A stretch of DNA of 64,000 bases, from assembly GCA_009667805.1 (NCBI GenBank), contig CM019068.1, positions 4,075,218 through 4,139,217 of the forward strand, in the 5' to 3' direction. Below are positions 27,001 through 39,000 of this stretch, piece after piece (position 1 is the stretch's first letter; every line of letters begins with the position of its first letter). Under the pieces are notes generated by a model. The model was not told where the DNA came from and searched no databases. It worked only from the letters and a program-made list of their open reading frames with translations. The position numbers and the translations under genes were made by a program. The stretch is from Leptobrachium leishanense (taxonomy: Eukaryota; Chordata; Amphibia; Anura; Megophryidae).

Positions 27001-30000
27001 CAACCAGCGTCCGTTCACTGTGTATTGTGAGACGGAGCGGAGGAACCAGCGTCCGTTCTCTGCGTATTGTGAGACGGAGCAGAGCAACCAGCGTCCGTTC
27101 ACTGTGTATTGTGAGACGGAGCGGAAGAACCAGCATCCGTTCACTGCGTATTGTGAGACGGAGCGGAAGAACCAGCGTCCGTTCACTGCGTATTGCGAGA
27201 CGGAGCGGAAGAACCAGCGTCCGGTCACTGCGTAATGTGAGACGAAGCGGAGGAACCAGCGTCCGTTCACTGCGTATTGTGAGACGGAGCGGAAGAACCA
27301 GCGTCCGTTCACTGCGTATTGCGAGACGGAGCGGAAGAACCAGCGTCCGGTCACTGCGTAATGTGAGACGAAGCGGAGGAACCAGCGTCCGTTCACTGCG
27401 TATTGCGAGACGGAGCAGAGCAACCAGCGTCCGTTCACTGCGTATTGTGAGACGGAGCGGAGGAACCAGCGTCCGTTCTCTGCGTATTGTGAGACGGAGC
27501 AGAGCAACCAGCGTCCGTTCACTGCGTATTGTGAGACGGAGCGGAGGAACCAGCGGGTATTTTCAGTTTATTGTAGTACCGGCTGGCTGCTGTCCTCGGT
27601 GCTGAAATATTTTTATATAGCAAGGACAGGGGAATCACAGATTCTTTTTTTTACCCTAATCTAATAATTAATTAATCCATTTAAGATTCCAAAATAACTA
27701 AAAAAACAAAATAACTATTAGAAACAAATAACGAATCAACCCGACATACGAAGTAACAATAAACGTGAAAAACAAAATACCGGCTGTCCTACTTAACGGA
27801 TCGAACGACCCAAAATGAACCCCCCCCCCTAGAACGAAGTGATCCGTAATGAAACAATTTTTTCTTGCTGTGCACATGTTTAGTGCTTTATAATGTGGTA
27901 TATAATGTGTGGCTTATAATGTGCGTTTTATTTTTATTGAAGAATCAGACTCAGGATGGACCCGGCGAATCACAATGTGACAACAGGCAAAATGCGGCAA
28001 AAAAGCAAAACAGAAACCTGCGTCAATTCTAGAACAAGCAGAGGAAGCCGCTCCCATTTCCGGCAGCCCTGGCTGTATACATTGCCTGGCTATCCCAGAG
28101 CCGTGGCAGACCTGGCATTTCCCGGCAGCGTCTGATACTTTTTTGCCCAGGTCTGGCATAATCCTGGTGTGGGATCGCGCCGCTGGCATCGCGTATTCAC
28201 CCGCAGCTTAACCTCTGGAAACTCACCCAGGTTCATTTTTGTAATCGATTCTTTCTCCATGTCATCGGTTAACTGCCCCGTAAACCTGCAGTAGTCCATC
28301 AAGTGAACGAGGGGCAACAAGCAGAACACAGTGTGCTCACAGCAGGATAGCGGCAACAAGAGGAGATTGTCGATGTTATTGTAAGAAATTCGGAGAAAGT
28401 CACCTGCAGAGGGAAGATGGAAAGGTGTGAGATGATCCTCTCGCTCGCCTCGGATCCTGCAGTCACTGAGCGTGTGTTCCAGAAAATAGACAGGCATGAA
28501 ACCATGACCTCCCTGCTGGACTGCCACTCCTATCCTGCTCGGCGTGAAGGCCCCGGCGTGTCAGAACCTCCGGCATGGAAAGCGCAAGCTACAAGTCATC
28601 TAACCTGACACAGGAGCTCTGCAAAGACGAGCTGATTGTCTCATAGAGGTGTCCAAATCATGGCCGAGCCGCTGCGGGGCTTCATTCCTCTGCGTGCCAG
28701 TGCAAGGCTCAGCGCTTCCCTGACGCTGTGGGGAGTCTTTGCTCATTGCGTCTGTTCTTATGACAGGTTTGCATCTATTAATTTCTGGCTGATTTGTTGT
28801 ATTTTTCCTTATTTTTCTTTGTCGCCCCCCCCCCAATGACGAAAATACCTCCAATACAAGCAGCCCGCACCTGCTACATCTTACCGCGCCTCGTTCTCCA
28901 TACAGCAGTTATATCATCCGCAGTTACTCTCTCAGCTCCTGTGCCTCCACCCCACCCTGTCCTCATCTTAGAGCTCTCCTTTGCAGCTGCTTCCACTTCT
29001 CTCTCTGGTTATACTTACAGGGTTATTCAAAGAGAATCGAAATGTCACTGCACGTTCGGTGACTTTTCGTTCTCTTCAATTCAGTTCCTTTTGCCGATCC
29101 CATTTCGGTGACCCAGCGGTGTATTCAGCAAACAGCACAGGGTCCCCGAATTGCAGGGAAAGGCAACGACGAAAACCCGACGAAAACTAACCGCAAAACC
29201 TGGCAAATGCACGCCGAAACACGCAAAAACATCTGGATTAACCCGCCGAAAACTACAGAAAAACCCGAGCAGGAGCCGATCACCAGCAGCGAAGCCGCCG
29301 GAAACAGCCGACACCGCAGACGAATGCAGTGAATAAATTAGAAAAACAGTTTGCTTGAATGTTTGAAAAGTGAAACGCTGTTTGCAAAGAAACTACTGAG
29401 CGAAAATGTCTGAAATTTACATATAAAATCCAATGAATGATAATAAAAAGGGCTGTTACAGAAAAAAGAAGTAAACTTAAAAAAATCCAGAAAAATGCTT
29501 AAAGTATCCTAAAAAATCTATAAATAAAGAGACTTTTTGCTGCAGAATTTTATAATGAACGGTTTATTAGATATTGAATTAAAACGGGAATATTTTTAAC
29601 ATTGAAGTCTATGGGATTCGCCTGAATAAACCTGTCGAATTAAACCACTGAATGGCAGGGCATTAGGGGAACCTTTCACTGCTGGTTTGTGTTCTCTGAA
29701 TAGACGAAGCATTGCTTCTCTATGGGGATTCCACTGCCCTCAAACAGGCACCGAACAGGCACCATATGTGCAGGCAATTCGCCAGGATTTGGTGTATTGC
29801 CTGCTCTCTGGATAGCCGAATGGCTAAGAAAGGAAACCGTGCCCTGAATTTCAGCATTCGGTTCCCTTTTTCCAGCCATTCGGATCTCTTTGGATAACCC
29901 TGTTACTCTTTCTCCACGCAGTGTCTGCTATATTCTCTCTGTCCACCAGCTCCACGCTCCTCCTGATCCCATTTGTTTCACTTACCCTTGCCTCTTAGAT

Positions 30001-33000
30001 TGTAAGCTCACGGGGCGTCTGGCTGAGCACCTGAATTAACAGGACAGTGATCCTGGGTCAGGGACGTCTGTTCCTCAGGTATCACTATTAATCTCATGTC
30101 TACACATCCCCATTGTAAAGTGCTGCCGAGTCTGTTGGCGCTATATAAATACTGTAACTGTCCAAACCTTAATGTTGCATCTGAACATGTGACAGTCAGC
30201 CGCCAGCTGGCATCTAATGGTCATCCTTCTGGAATCCCGACCTTAGAATCTACTGCAGTAAATGCAGGAAAACACGCGTAAGGGCTTTTCCCATGACGGA
30301 TGATTCAGGGCTGTCCACGGGGCAGCAGACGTACAGACATACAGGACACATCTGGACGGTGACGACAAACACCGGCGCGTCTCAAAACTGGAATCTAAAG
30401 CGTGACAGGGGAAGCTTCACGGTGCAGCTTCTCCTGCTGCTGTTTGGATTGGGATTTTCAGAGACGTCGGTGTTTATAACGCGATGCAAGGCGGCATTTG
30501 AAAGTCCGACACTTAACCCTTTGTGTGAACCCAGGCGTGTGCTTACCCAGTGCACCAAATGAAGTCTTAGCGGAGTCTTGCACCACATTCTCCGGGAGGG
30601 AGAGGGTAAAGTGTCTAGTCTCACTGGAGTCTGCGGAAAAAAACAAGAGGCGTTACCTGCATCGCCGCGTCGCACCTGTTACTGGTCACCTCGCCAGCAG
30701 CGTCTGTGAGTCCTCAGGTCACATTCTGTCTGTGCTGCCTGGATTCGATGGTCACATGTGGTTGGTGCTCCCATTGAGTAGCACTCGGCGCGGCGTGACG
30801 TGCGTGGAGCCTGCGGGGGGGGGGAGTTTGTGTGACATGTGTTCAGGGTTCCCAATCCTCAAGGGGTTTTATCTGACCTCATGGACATTGAATGGTCAGG
30901 GAATTCCCCGTGTGCCTCTAACCCTCCAGGACCCCCTGGGCCGCAGGATTGGGCTGTGCGATGGTTTGTGTGAGCAGGAGCCAAGGCCCAGCGCGGAGAT
31001 GTGTTCCTGAACACAGTATCTCCTCAATGAGCTGCCGGCCGCGTGCCTGGATCACTGTCTGCTCCGTCTCAGGGTGCCGCGTCCACATCGCCCTCCGCTC
31101 ACACTCTGCTCATCGAGTGACACCTTTTAGAATGAGTGAAGCATCTACCAGGCCACGGGTTTGTTAAGCTGGACCTGTGAACGTTCAGAGCAGGACCTCA
31201 CGGCACCCGGTGGACCACCTCCGCTATTTGGTGTCGTATCAGGCCCGCGTGTACAGAGGGAGCCGGTACTGGGGACATGTCGCCACGGCTACAGCGCATC
31301 GAAGTGTGAGCGGCACGAGGAGCCGAGTCAGAAAGGGGGGAGCGGCTGAAGCGGCGCGGAGTCGGGACACTTGGCGAGTCGGTATTTACTGTTTACGCAG
31401 ATGAAGAAGTTCTTTGTATCTTCGTACAGAACCCCGTCAGCCTGTGGGAGAACGAGAAGGAGAAGGCCACGGCTTATTTGTGAAGGTGATGAGCTGCTGT
31501 CGCTGTGAGATTAACCCGGGCTCGTCGCTCACCTCTACATTGATCTTTTTTACCACGGTGTCCTTGCGTTGCGGCACTGACGGGTCACTCGGCCCATTGC
31601 AGGACTTTCCAATGGAGGTGGTCTCGGCTGTACATGTCAAATTGGTGGAACCTGTGGAGTCAGACAGAGAACATGTGGAGTGTCGTATGGAAGGATGGAG
31701 AGGTGTCACTTGGGGCAGGACGGACGGACATGAACAGGAAATATCCCGGTGATCAGCCAAGAAATCACGATCCCACCACGACACGGCAAATCAACACGTT
31801 ACCAGCGCGTCACATCCAGGGATGGACTGCCGGTCCGAATCGAACATCGGCCGTTCGAAAGTTCGGCAAACTTCGAACCTTTTGGGATGTTCACGAAAAG
31901 TTTGATCGTTAGTGAAACACTGTTTACAAAAAAACTACTGAGCGAAAATGTGTGAAATTTACATATAACATTTTTATTTTTTATTTTTTATAGGCTGAAA
32001 AAAGACATGCGTCCATCGGGTTCAGCCTCTCCCACATCACCTACTGCTGTTGATCCAAAAGAAGCAAAAACCCCAGTCTGAAATGCTCACCAATATGTAA
32101 CATACTGGGAAAAAATTCCTTATTGTCCCCAGAATGGCCCCAATGAATGATAATAAAAAGGCTGTTACAGAAAAAAAAAATCAGATTTTTTTTCCCAAAA
32201 AACCCGGAAAAAAATGCTTAAAAAGATCCTAAAAAATCTATAAATAAAGAGACTCTTTACTGCAGAATATTATAATGAACGGTTTATAGATATTGAATTA
32301 AAAAGGGAATATTTTTAACATTGAAGTCTATGGGATTCTCCTGAATAAACCTGCCGAATGAAACCATTGAACAGCAGGGCATTAGGGGAACCTTTCACTG
32401 CTGGTTTGTGTCTCTGAATAGACGAAGCATTGCTTCTCTATGGGGATTTCACTGCCCTCGAACAGGCGCCGAACAGGCACCGTATGTGCAGGCAATTCGC
32501 CAGGATTTCCCGAGCTGCCCGCTCTCTGAATAGCCGAATGGCCAGGAAAGGCAGCCGAACCCTGATTTTCACTGCTCCGTTACCTTTTGCCAGTAATTCG
32601 GAGCTCTTTGAATAACCCTGTTAGATTCTCGGTGTCGTGCACCACCGACTAAGACACAATTTTTCTGCACTTGAATGTGACAGGTGCATCACTTTAATAT
32701 CTGGCCGCAGGGTCCACCGCTGCATCTTCCACAATAACTCAGAGGGGTTACGGTGTGAAGGCACAATATTTGGATGCACTGATCCATTTACCGGATGCAT
32801 ACAGGGCAGCCATCGGAAATGATGGGGCCCCTTACTGAACCTCACGATGGGGCCCCCCGTAAACTTCCTCAACCCGTAACAGCTTTTCGCCCCCTTCCAA
32901 AACAAACAAAATAAAGTACATAACACAGAGCTCCACAGCAATAAAACTCACTGTAATGTGTGGTGTCTATGAGCATATCTGTCACGTCTGGGGCTCAGAG

Positions 33001-36000
33001 GGGGCCCCAGCACCCAGCGGCGCAATCGACAAGCCGGGTGTCAGGAGTTGTGCCGGCTTCCGGAGCTCTCAGGGCTGGTCAGGAGGTGGGGGGCGGCATG
33101 ATGACGCCTGTCCGCCGGGTTTAAATACAGAAGCCTGGAGTTTGCTTCCCTCAGTGCTGAGCGTCTCCTGGAGATTCACTATTTGGTTGATTTTTCAGTC
33201 TCCGTTGTTACCTGGCTTGTATGAGAACCCCCCCCCCCGTGTACCAGTCCTTGGCTATTTCTTGACCACTCTAACTCTGATCGATTTTTGGCTTATATGA
33301 TAGATACCCCTTCTGTACCGTTTTGGCTATTCCTGACCACTCTAACTCTGATTAGACATGTGCACAGCACAAAATGTCGTTTTGAACTAATGGATTAGTC
33401 CTAAAATGCAATTTATTTAGTTGCTAAAGAAATTCGTTTTCAGTTCTTTAGTATAAAAACTAATTTCATTTATCCGAAAACCAGTGGATACAATTACTAT
33501 TGTTGTGGCTCCTCAGAGGGCTGAGATCGCTGCTTGTTACAGTATCTCTCACTCTCAGCACAATGTGGGCCATATTACATAGTTGGTGCTAACTTAACCA
33601 GAGCTGTTGTAAACTTCCCAGAGCTATTATAGCCTATGGAGGATTTCAGTTTACAACAGCTCTGGTTAAGTTAGCACCAACATTGTAATACTGCCCCGTG
33701 TCAGGCAAAGCTGTTACAGTAAGGCTGGGTTCACACCTGGGCGTAGCGCTGCGTCGCGCAATGCGCGCGTTTTTTTTACGCGCGTTCGCGCATACAAAAA
33801 AACGCGCGAACGCGCGTTGCAGCGCGTTCGCGGCTATGATATGGCCGCGAACGCGCTGCTGTATGCCCGAAAAGAAGCTCCCGGACTTCTTTTTGCGTCG
33901 GCCGTTTTAAAGCGCGTTCCTGCGCGCTGTAAAACGCTTAGGTCTGAATGGGTCCCATAGCAAAGCATGGGATTTCCCCATTCCTGCATTTTAAAGCGTG
34001 CACGAACGCGCGTTAAAACAACTAGGTGTGAACAGGGCCTAATGTCTGCTGCTCATCACAGCGCTCAGTTTCCGTAAAACTAGTAAATAATATTTTTATA
34101 TATAAGAGGTTAGAACAATATTATTTCCTTGTTTTACTGAAACTCTGAGCGCTGTTACAGTCAGTTACTGTAACAGCTGAGCCTGATACATTGTACTGAG
34201 ATAATATAGCAAGCAGCCGATCTCAGCGCTCACAGCCACTGGATTTAAAGGGCTAAAAAAAAAGGCTCCTCTGTATAATGTATAGAACATCCTTCTGCAT
34301 TAATTAATACCCCTCTCTGTATAATGTTTAGAACATCCTCCTGCATTAATTAATACCCCTCTCTGTATAGAACATCCTCCTGCATTAATTAATGCCCCTA
34401 TCTGTATAGAACATCCTACTGCAATGGCATGTGGAGTGTGCAGAACTTCGGATGTTGCGCTCTTCATTGCTGGTCTCCTTCACTCAATGTAATATCACAA
34501 AAAGGACTGAAACTAAAATGTAGTGCATTTTATTTTAGTTTCTTTCGTTTTTTGTACTGAGCAGTTTCGTATCTCTTGAGTCATACGAAAACTAAATTAT
34601 CTCCAAATTCGGACTAAATCGTTTTAGTACTAAAACGAATGCACATGTCTAACTCTGATCAATTTGGGCTTGTGTTAGAATGCGTCCTTGTATACCGTCT
34701 GGCCTATTTCACATATATCCTGTCCTGTGTGTTGGTAAAGCATTTCCCAAACATTTCCCACTCATTGTTGGTCAAACATTTCTCAATCATTGTTGGTCAA
34801 ACACTTCCCACTCATTGTTGGTCAAACATTTTCCACTTATTGTTCGTCAAACATTTCCCACTCATTGGTCAAACATTTCCCAATCGTTGTTGGCCAAACA
34901 TTTCCCACTCGTTGGTCAAACATTTCCCACTCGTTGTTGGTCAAACATTTTCCACTAGTAGTTGGTCAAACATTTCCCACTCGTTGGTCAAGCATTTCCC
35001 ACTCGTTATTGGTCAAACATTTACCACTTGTTGTTGGTCAAACATTTCCCATGGCTTCAAATCGCATTTAAACATGAGCAAAAGTGGTAAAAATGAGCTC
35101 AGCGCACATCGGTGAAATGGCTCAGCACTCAGCATTGAAAGGGTTAAAAACTTTTTTTAAACTTTTTTTTCATTGTTTCCTGTCCCCCAGGGCAGTACCC
35201 GACCCCCATAACCTTTTATGGCCAATATCTTGATATATGAGGGCACTTTTTTTTTTCGGAAGTTCGACCTCCATTTTCTCGCATTACGTTCGAGTTCGAA
35301 TTCAAACTTTTTGGCCGTTCCAGTGTTCGAGTTCGAACCGAAGACGGGGGTGTTCGGCCCATCCCTATTCTCATCATGCTAAACTGCTTTGCTCCATGTA
35401 TCACCTCTTAACCTTTACTTCCACATTGTTCTTCACTCCCTTAAATTGCCTTGATATCCACCATCCCCATATAACCCCCCGACCCTAATGTCCCTCACTC
35501 CTTCCACTACCTGCACTGTGCGACTTAAGCACAAAAAATCTAAACACACACACGCACACACAGAGACCCACAGAGACACGCACACACAGAGACCCACAGA
35601 GACACGCACACACAGAGACCCACAGAGACACGCACACACAGAGACCCACAGAGACACGCACACAGAGACGCGGGCACAGAGACCCGCACAGAGACGCACA
35701 CACAGACGCGTACAAAGACGCGCACACAGAGACCCGCACAGAGACGCACACACAGACGCGTACAGAGATGCGCACACAGAGACACGCACACACAGAGACC
35801 CACAGAGACACGCACACACAGAGACCCACAGAGACACGCACACACAGAGACCCACAGAGACACGCACACACAGAGACCCACAGAGACACGCACACAGAGA
35901 CGCGGGCACAGAGACACGCACACACAGACGCACACACAGACGCACACACAGACGCGTACAAAGACGCGCACACAGAGACCCGCACAGAGACGCACACACA

Positions 36001-39000
36001 GACGCGTACAGAGATGCGCACACAGAGACACGCACACACAGAGACCCACAGAGACACGCACACACAGACGCACACACAGACGCGTACACAGAGACGCGTA
36101 CACAGAGACGCGCACACAGAGACGCGCACACAGAGACGCGCGCACAGAGACCCGCACAGAGACGCACACACAGACGCGTACAGAAACGCAGAGATGCACA
36201 CACAGAGACGCGCACACAGACGCGTACACAGAGACACGCACACACAGAGACCCACAGAGACACGCACACACAGAGACCCACAGAGACACGCACACACAGA
36301 GACCCACAGAGACACGCACACACAGACGCACACACAGACGCGTACACAGAGACGCGCGCACAGAGACGCGCGCACAGAGACCCGCACAGAGACCCGCACA
36401 GAGACGCACACACAGACGCGTACAAAGACGCGCACACAGAGACCCACACAGAGACGCACACACAGACGCGTACAAAGACGCGCACACAGAGACCCGCACA
36501 GAGACGCACACACAGACGCGTACAGAGACGCGCACACAGAGACACGCACACACAGAGACCCACAGAGACACGCACACACAGACGCACACACAGACGCGTA
36601 CACAGAGACGCGCACACAGAGACGCGCGCACAGAGACCCGCACAGAGACGCGTACAAAGACGCGCACACAGAGACCCGCACAGAGACGCACACACAGACG
36701 CATACAGAGACGCACAGAGATGCACACACAGAGAATGCGCACACAGAGACGCACACACAGAGATGCGCAGAGACCCGCACAGAGACGCACACACAGAGAT
36801 GCGCAGAGACCCGCACAGAGACGCACACACAGACGCGTACAGAGACGCACAGAGATGCACACACAGAGACGCGCACACAGACGCGCACACAGACGCGTAC
36901 AGAGACGCACACACAGAGACACACAGAAATGCGCACACAGAGACGCACAGAGACACACAAAGAGATGCACACACACACAGAGCCACACGCACACACAGAC
37001 ACACTCCTCTACCATTTACACAGGTCAAGCTAATCAAGGTCCATCGCGTGTCCCAGACTTCCTCTGGTGGCGATTGAACCTATAGCAGTGAACCCGGACA
37101 TGATGTCATCATGATCTTTTTTCCCATCGAGATCACTCAAAGAAAAAACATTTTTTTCCTCATTTCCTCCATTATTTATTTCCCTCTTTTAGACATATTC
37201 CTATTTAAAAGAGTCCGTGGTTACGCAGCAGGGCACAGCAGAAGCAGGAGTCCGGCCAGGTGGACTGTCATCAGCTTACAGAGTGATTTGATTTATTTGA
37301 TGTGCACAGCCCTGAGATTTAGAGGCTCCTGATTGGCTGAGCCACTTCCTGGTCTGGGCAGCGCTTGCTGGGGATTTCACAGTAACTGCAGGAGCTGTAA
37401 AGGTGAACATCGTGTTGTTTTGTAGGTTCTTACCCCAGAAATAAAGTTTAAAAGCTCCTCTTACCCAGGTTTCTGTGGGACTTGAGATTTTTTGGGGAGG
37501 TCGCCCTGTGGAGGTCCCTGTAAAAAATCATTAGTGGATGCGAGCCGGGCCGGGCGGCTGCCGAGACGTTACCTAGCGTTTTGCCAGAGACCCTGAAGTA
37601 GAAGAAGGCTTTCTCCCCGGGCGGTATGCATCGCTCCTCCTCCGCGCCCTGCACTGGAGTGATCTCATAGTCATCGGAGGACTGCATTGTAACTTTGACC
37701 TAAAAACGGAGGAGCATGTGAGTGACGGAGAAGATACAATGGCCCACAGACACGCAGCCACTTCACACCAGAGGTTGCTCAAAGCCCTCCTTTCATGCAG
37801 AACCTGGCATTTGTTGGTTTCAGCCCGTGGTATGTTCTAGGAGTGCGGGCGCACCGTGACGTACCGTAACATAATGATCTTTATTGTAGTTGGACACGGC
37901 TGTCGGGACCACCAGGACCTCTTCTCGGCAGATAGAAAGTGGTACAGTCATATCCACAAAGAACATCAGAAAGGTGGTGATGTTGGCCGTGTAATTGGTC
38001 TTTCCAAAACCTTCATGTTTGGAGACGCAGAGCGCGTTCCCGATCCAGCCCGTGATACTGTCCGGGACCTGCACGGTTTCACTGGCGTGGCCTGTGGAGC
38101 TGGGGGAGAACACAAGGAATGGAACCACCGTTAGCTATGAGACCCCTGTGCATAATCAGAGAAATAAACCCAAGAAAGACTCACACAGCTCTAGTGGTAT
38201 GCGGAATATGTAAAGGCAGGGGTGTATGTGTGTGGCATGCTGTATGTGTGTGAACACAGGGGTGTATGTGTGTGAACACAGGGGTGTATGTGTGTGGCAT
38301 GCTGTATGTGTGTGAACACAGGGGTGTATGTGTGTGGCATGCTGTATGTGTGGGAACACAGGGGTGTATGTGTGTGGCATGCTGTATGTGTGTGAACACA
38401 GGGGTGTATGTGTGTGGCATGCTGTATGTGTGTGAACACAGGGGTGTATGTGTGTGGCATGCTGTATGTGTGTGAACACAGGGGTGTATGTGTGTGGCAT
38501 GCTGTATGTGTGTGAACACAGGGGTGTATGTGTGTGGCATGCCGGTATGTGTGTGAACACAGGGGTGTATGTGTGTGGCATGCTGTATGTGTGTGAACAC
38601 AGGGGTGTATGTGTGTGCATGCTGTATGTGTGTGAACACAGGGGTGTATGTGTGTGGCATGCTGTATGTGTGTGAACACAGGGGTGTATGTGTGTGGCAT
38701 GCTGTATGTGTGTGAACACAGGGGTGTATGTGCGTGGCATGCTGTATGTGTGTGAACACAGGGGTGTATGTGTGTGGCATGCTGTATGTGTGTGAACACA
38801 GGGGTGTATGTGTGTGGCATGCTGTATGTGTGTGAACACAGGGGTGTATGTGTGTGGCATGCCGGTATGTGTGTGAACACAGGGGTGTATGTGAGTGGCA
38901 TGCTGTATGTGTGGGAACACAGGGGTGTATGTGTGTGGCATGCCGGTATGTGTGTGAACACAGGGGTGTATGTGCGTGGCATGCTGTATGTGTGTGAACA

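Noticed and set aside
28600..29340. Small open frames rich in basic residues around 28636-29336
   Set aside because: No homology or splice context was recognised. Part lies in the MITE and part in a SINE/LINE-like repeat.
31391..31396. GTAAAC as the donor of exon 9
   Set aside because: It would leave phase 0 and break the frame into exon 10. The GTAAAT donor six bases on keeps the frame.
35433..37077. Cys/Val-rich and Thr/His/Arg-rich proteins of about 500 residues
   Set aside because: These are translations of the CA/GA-rich array in all frames.
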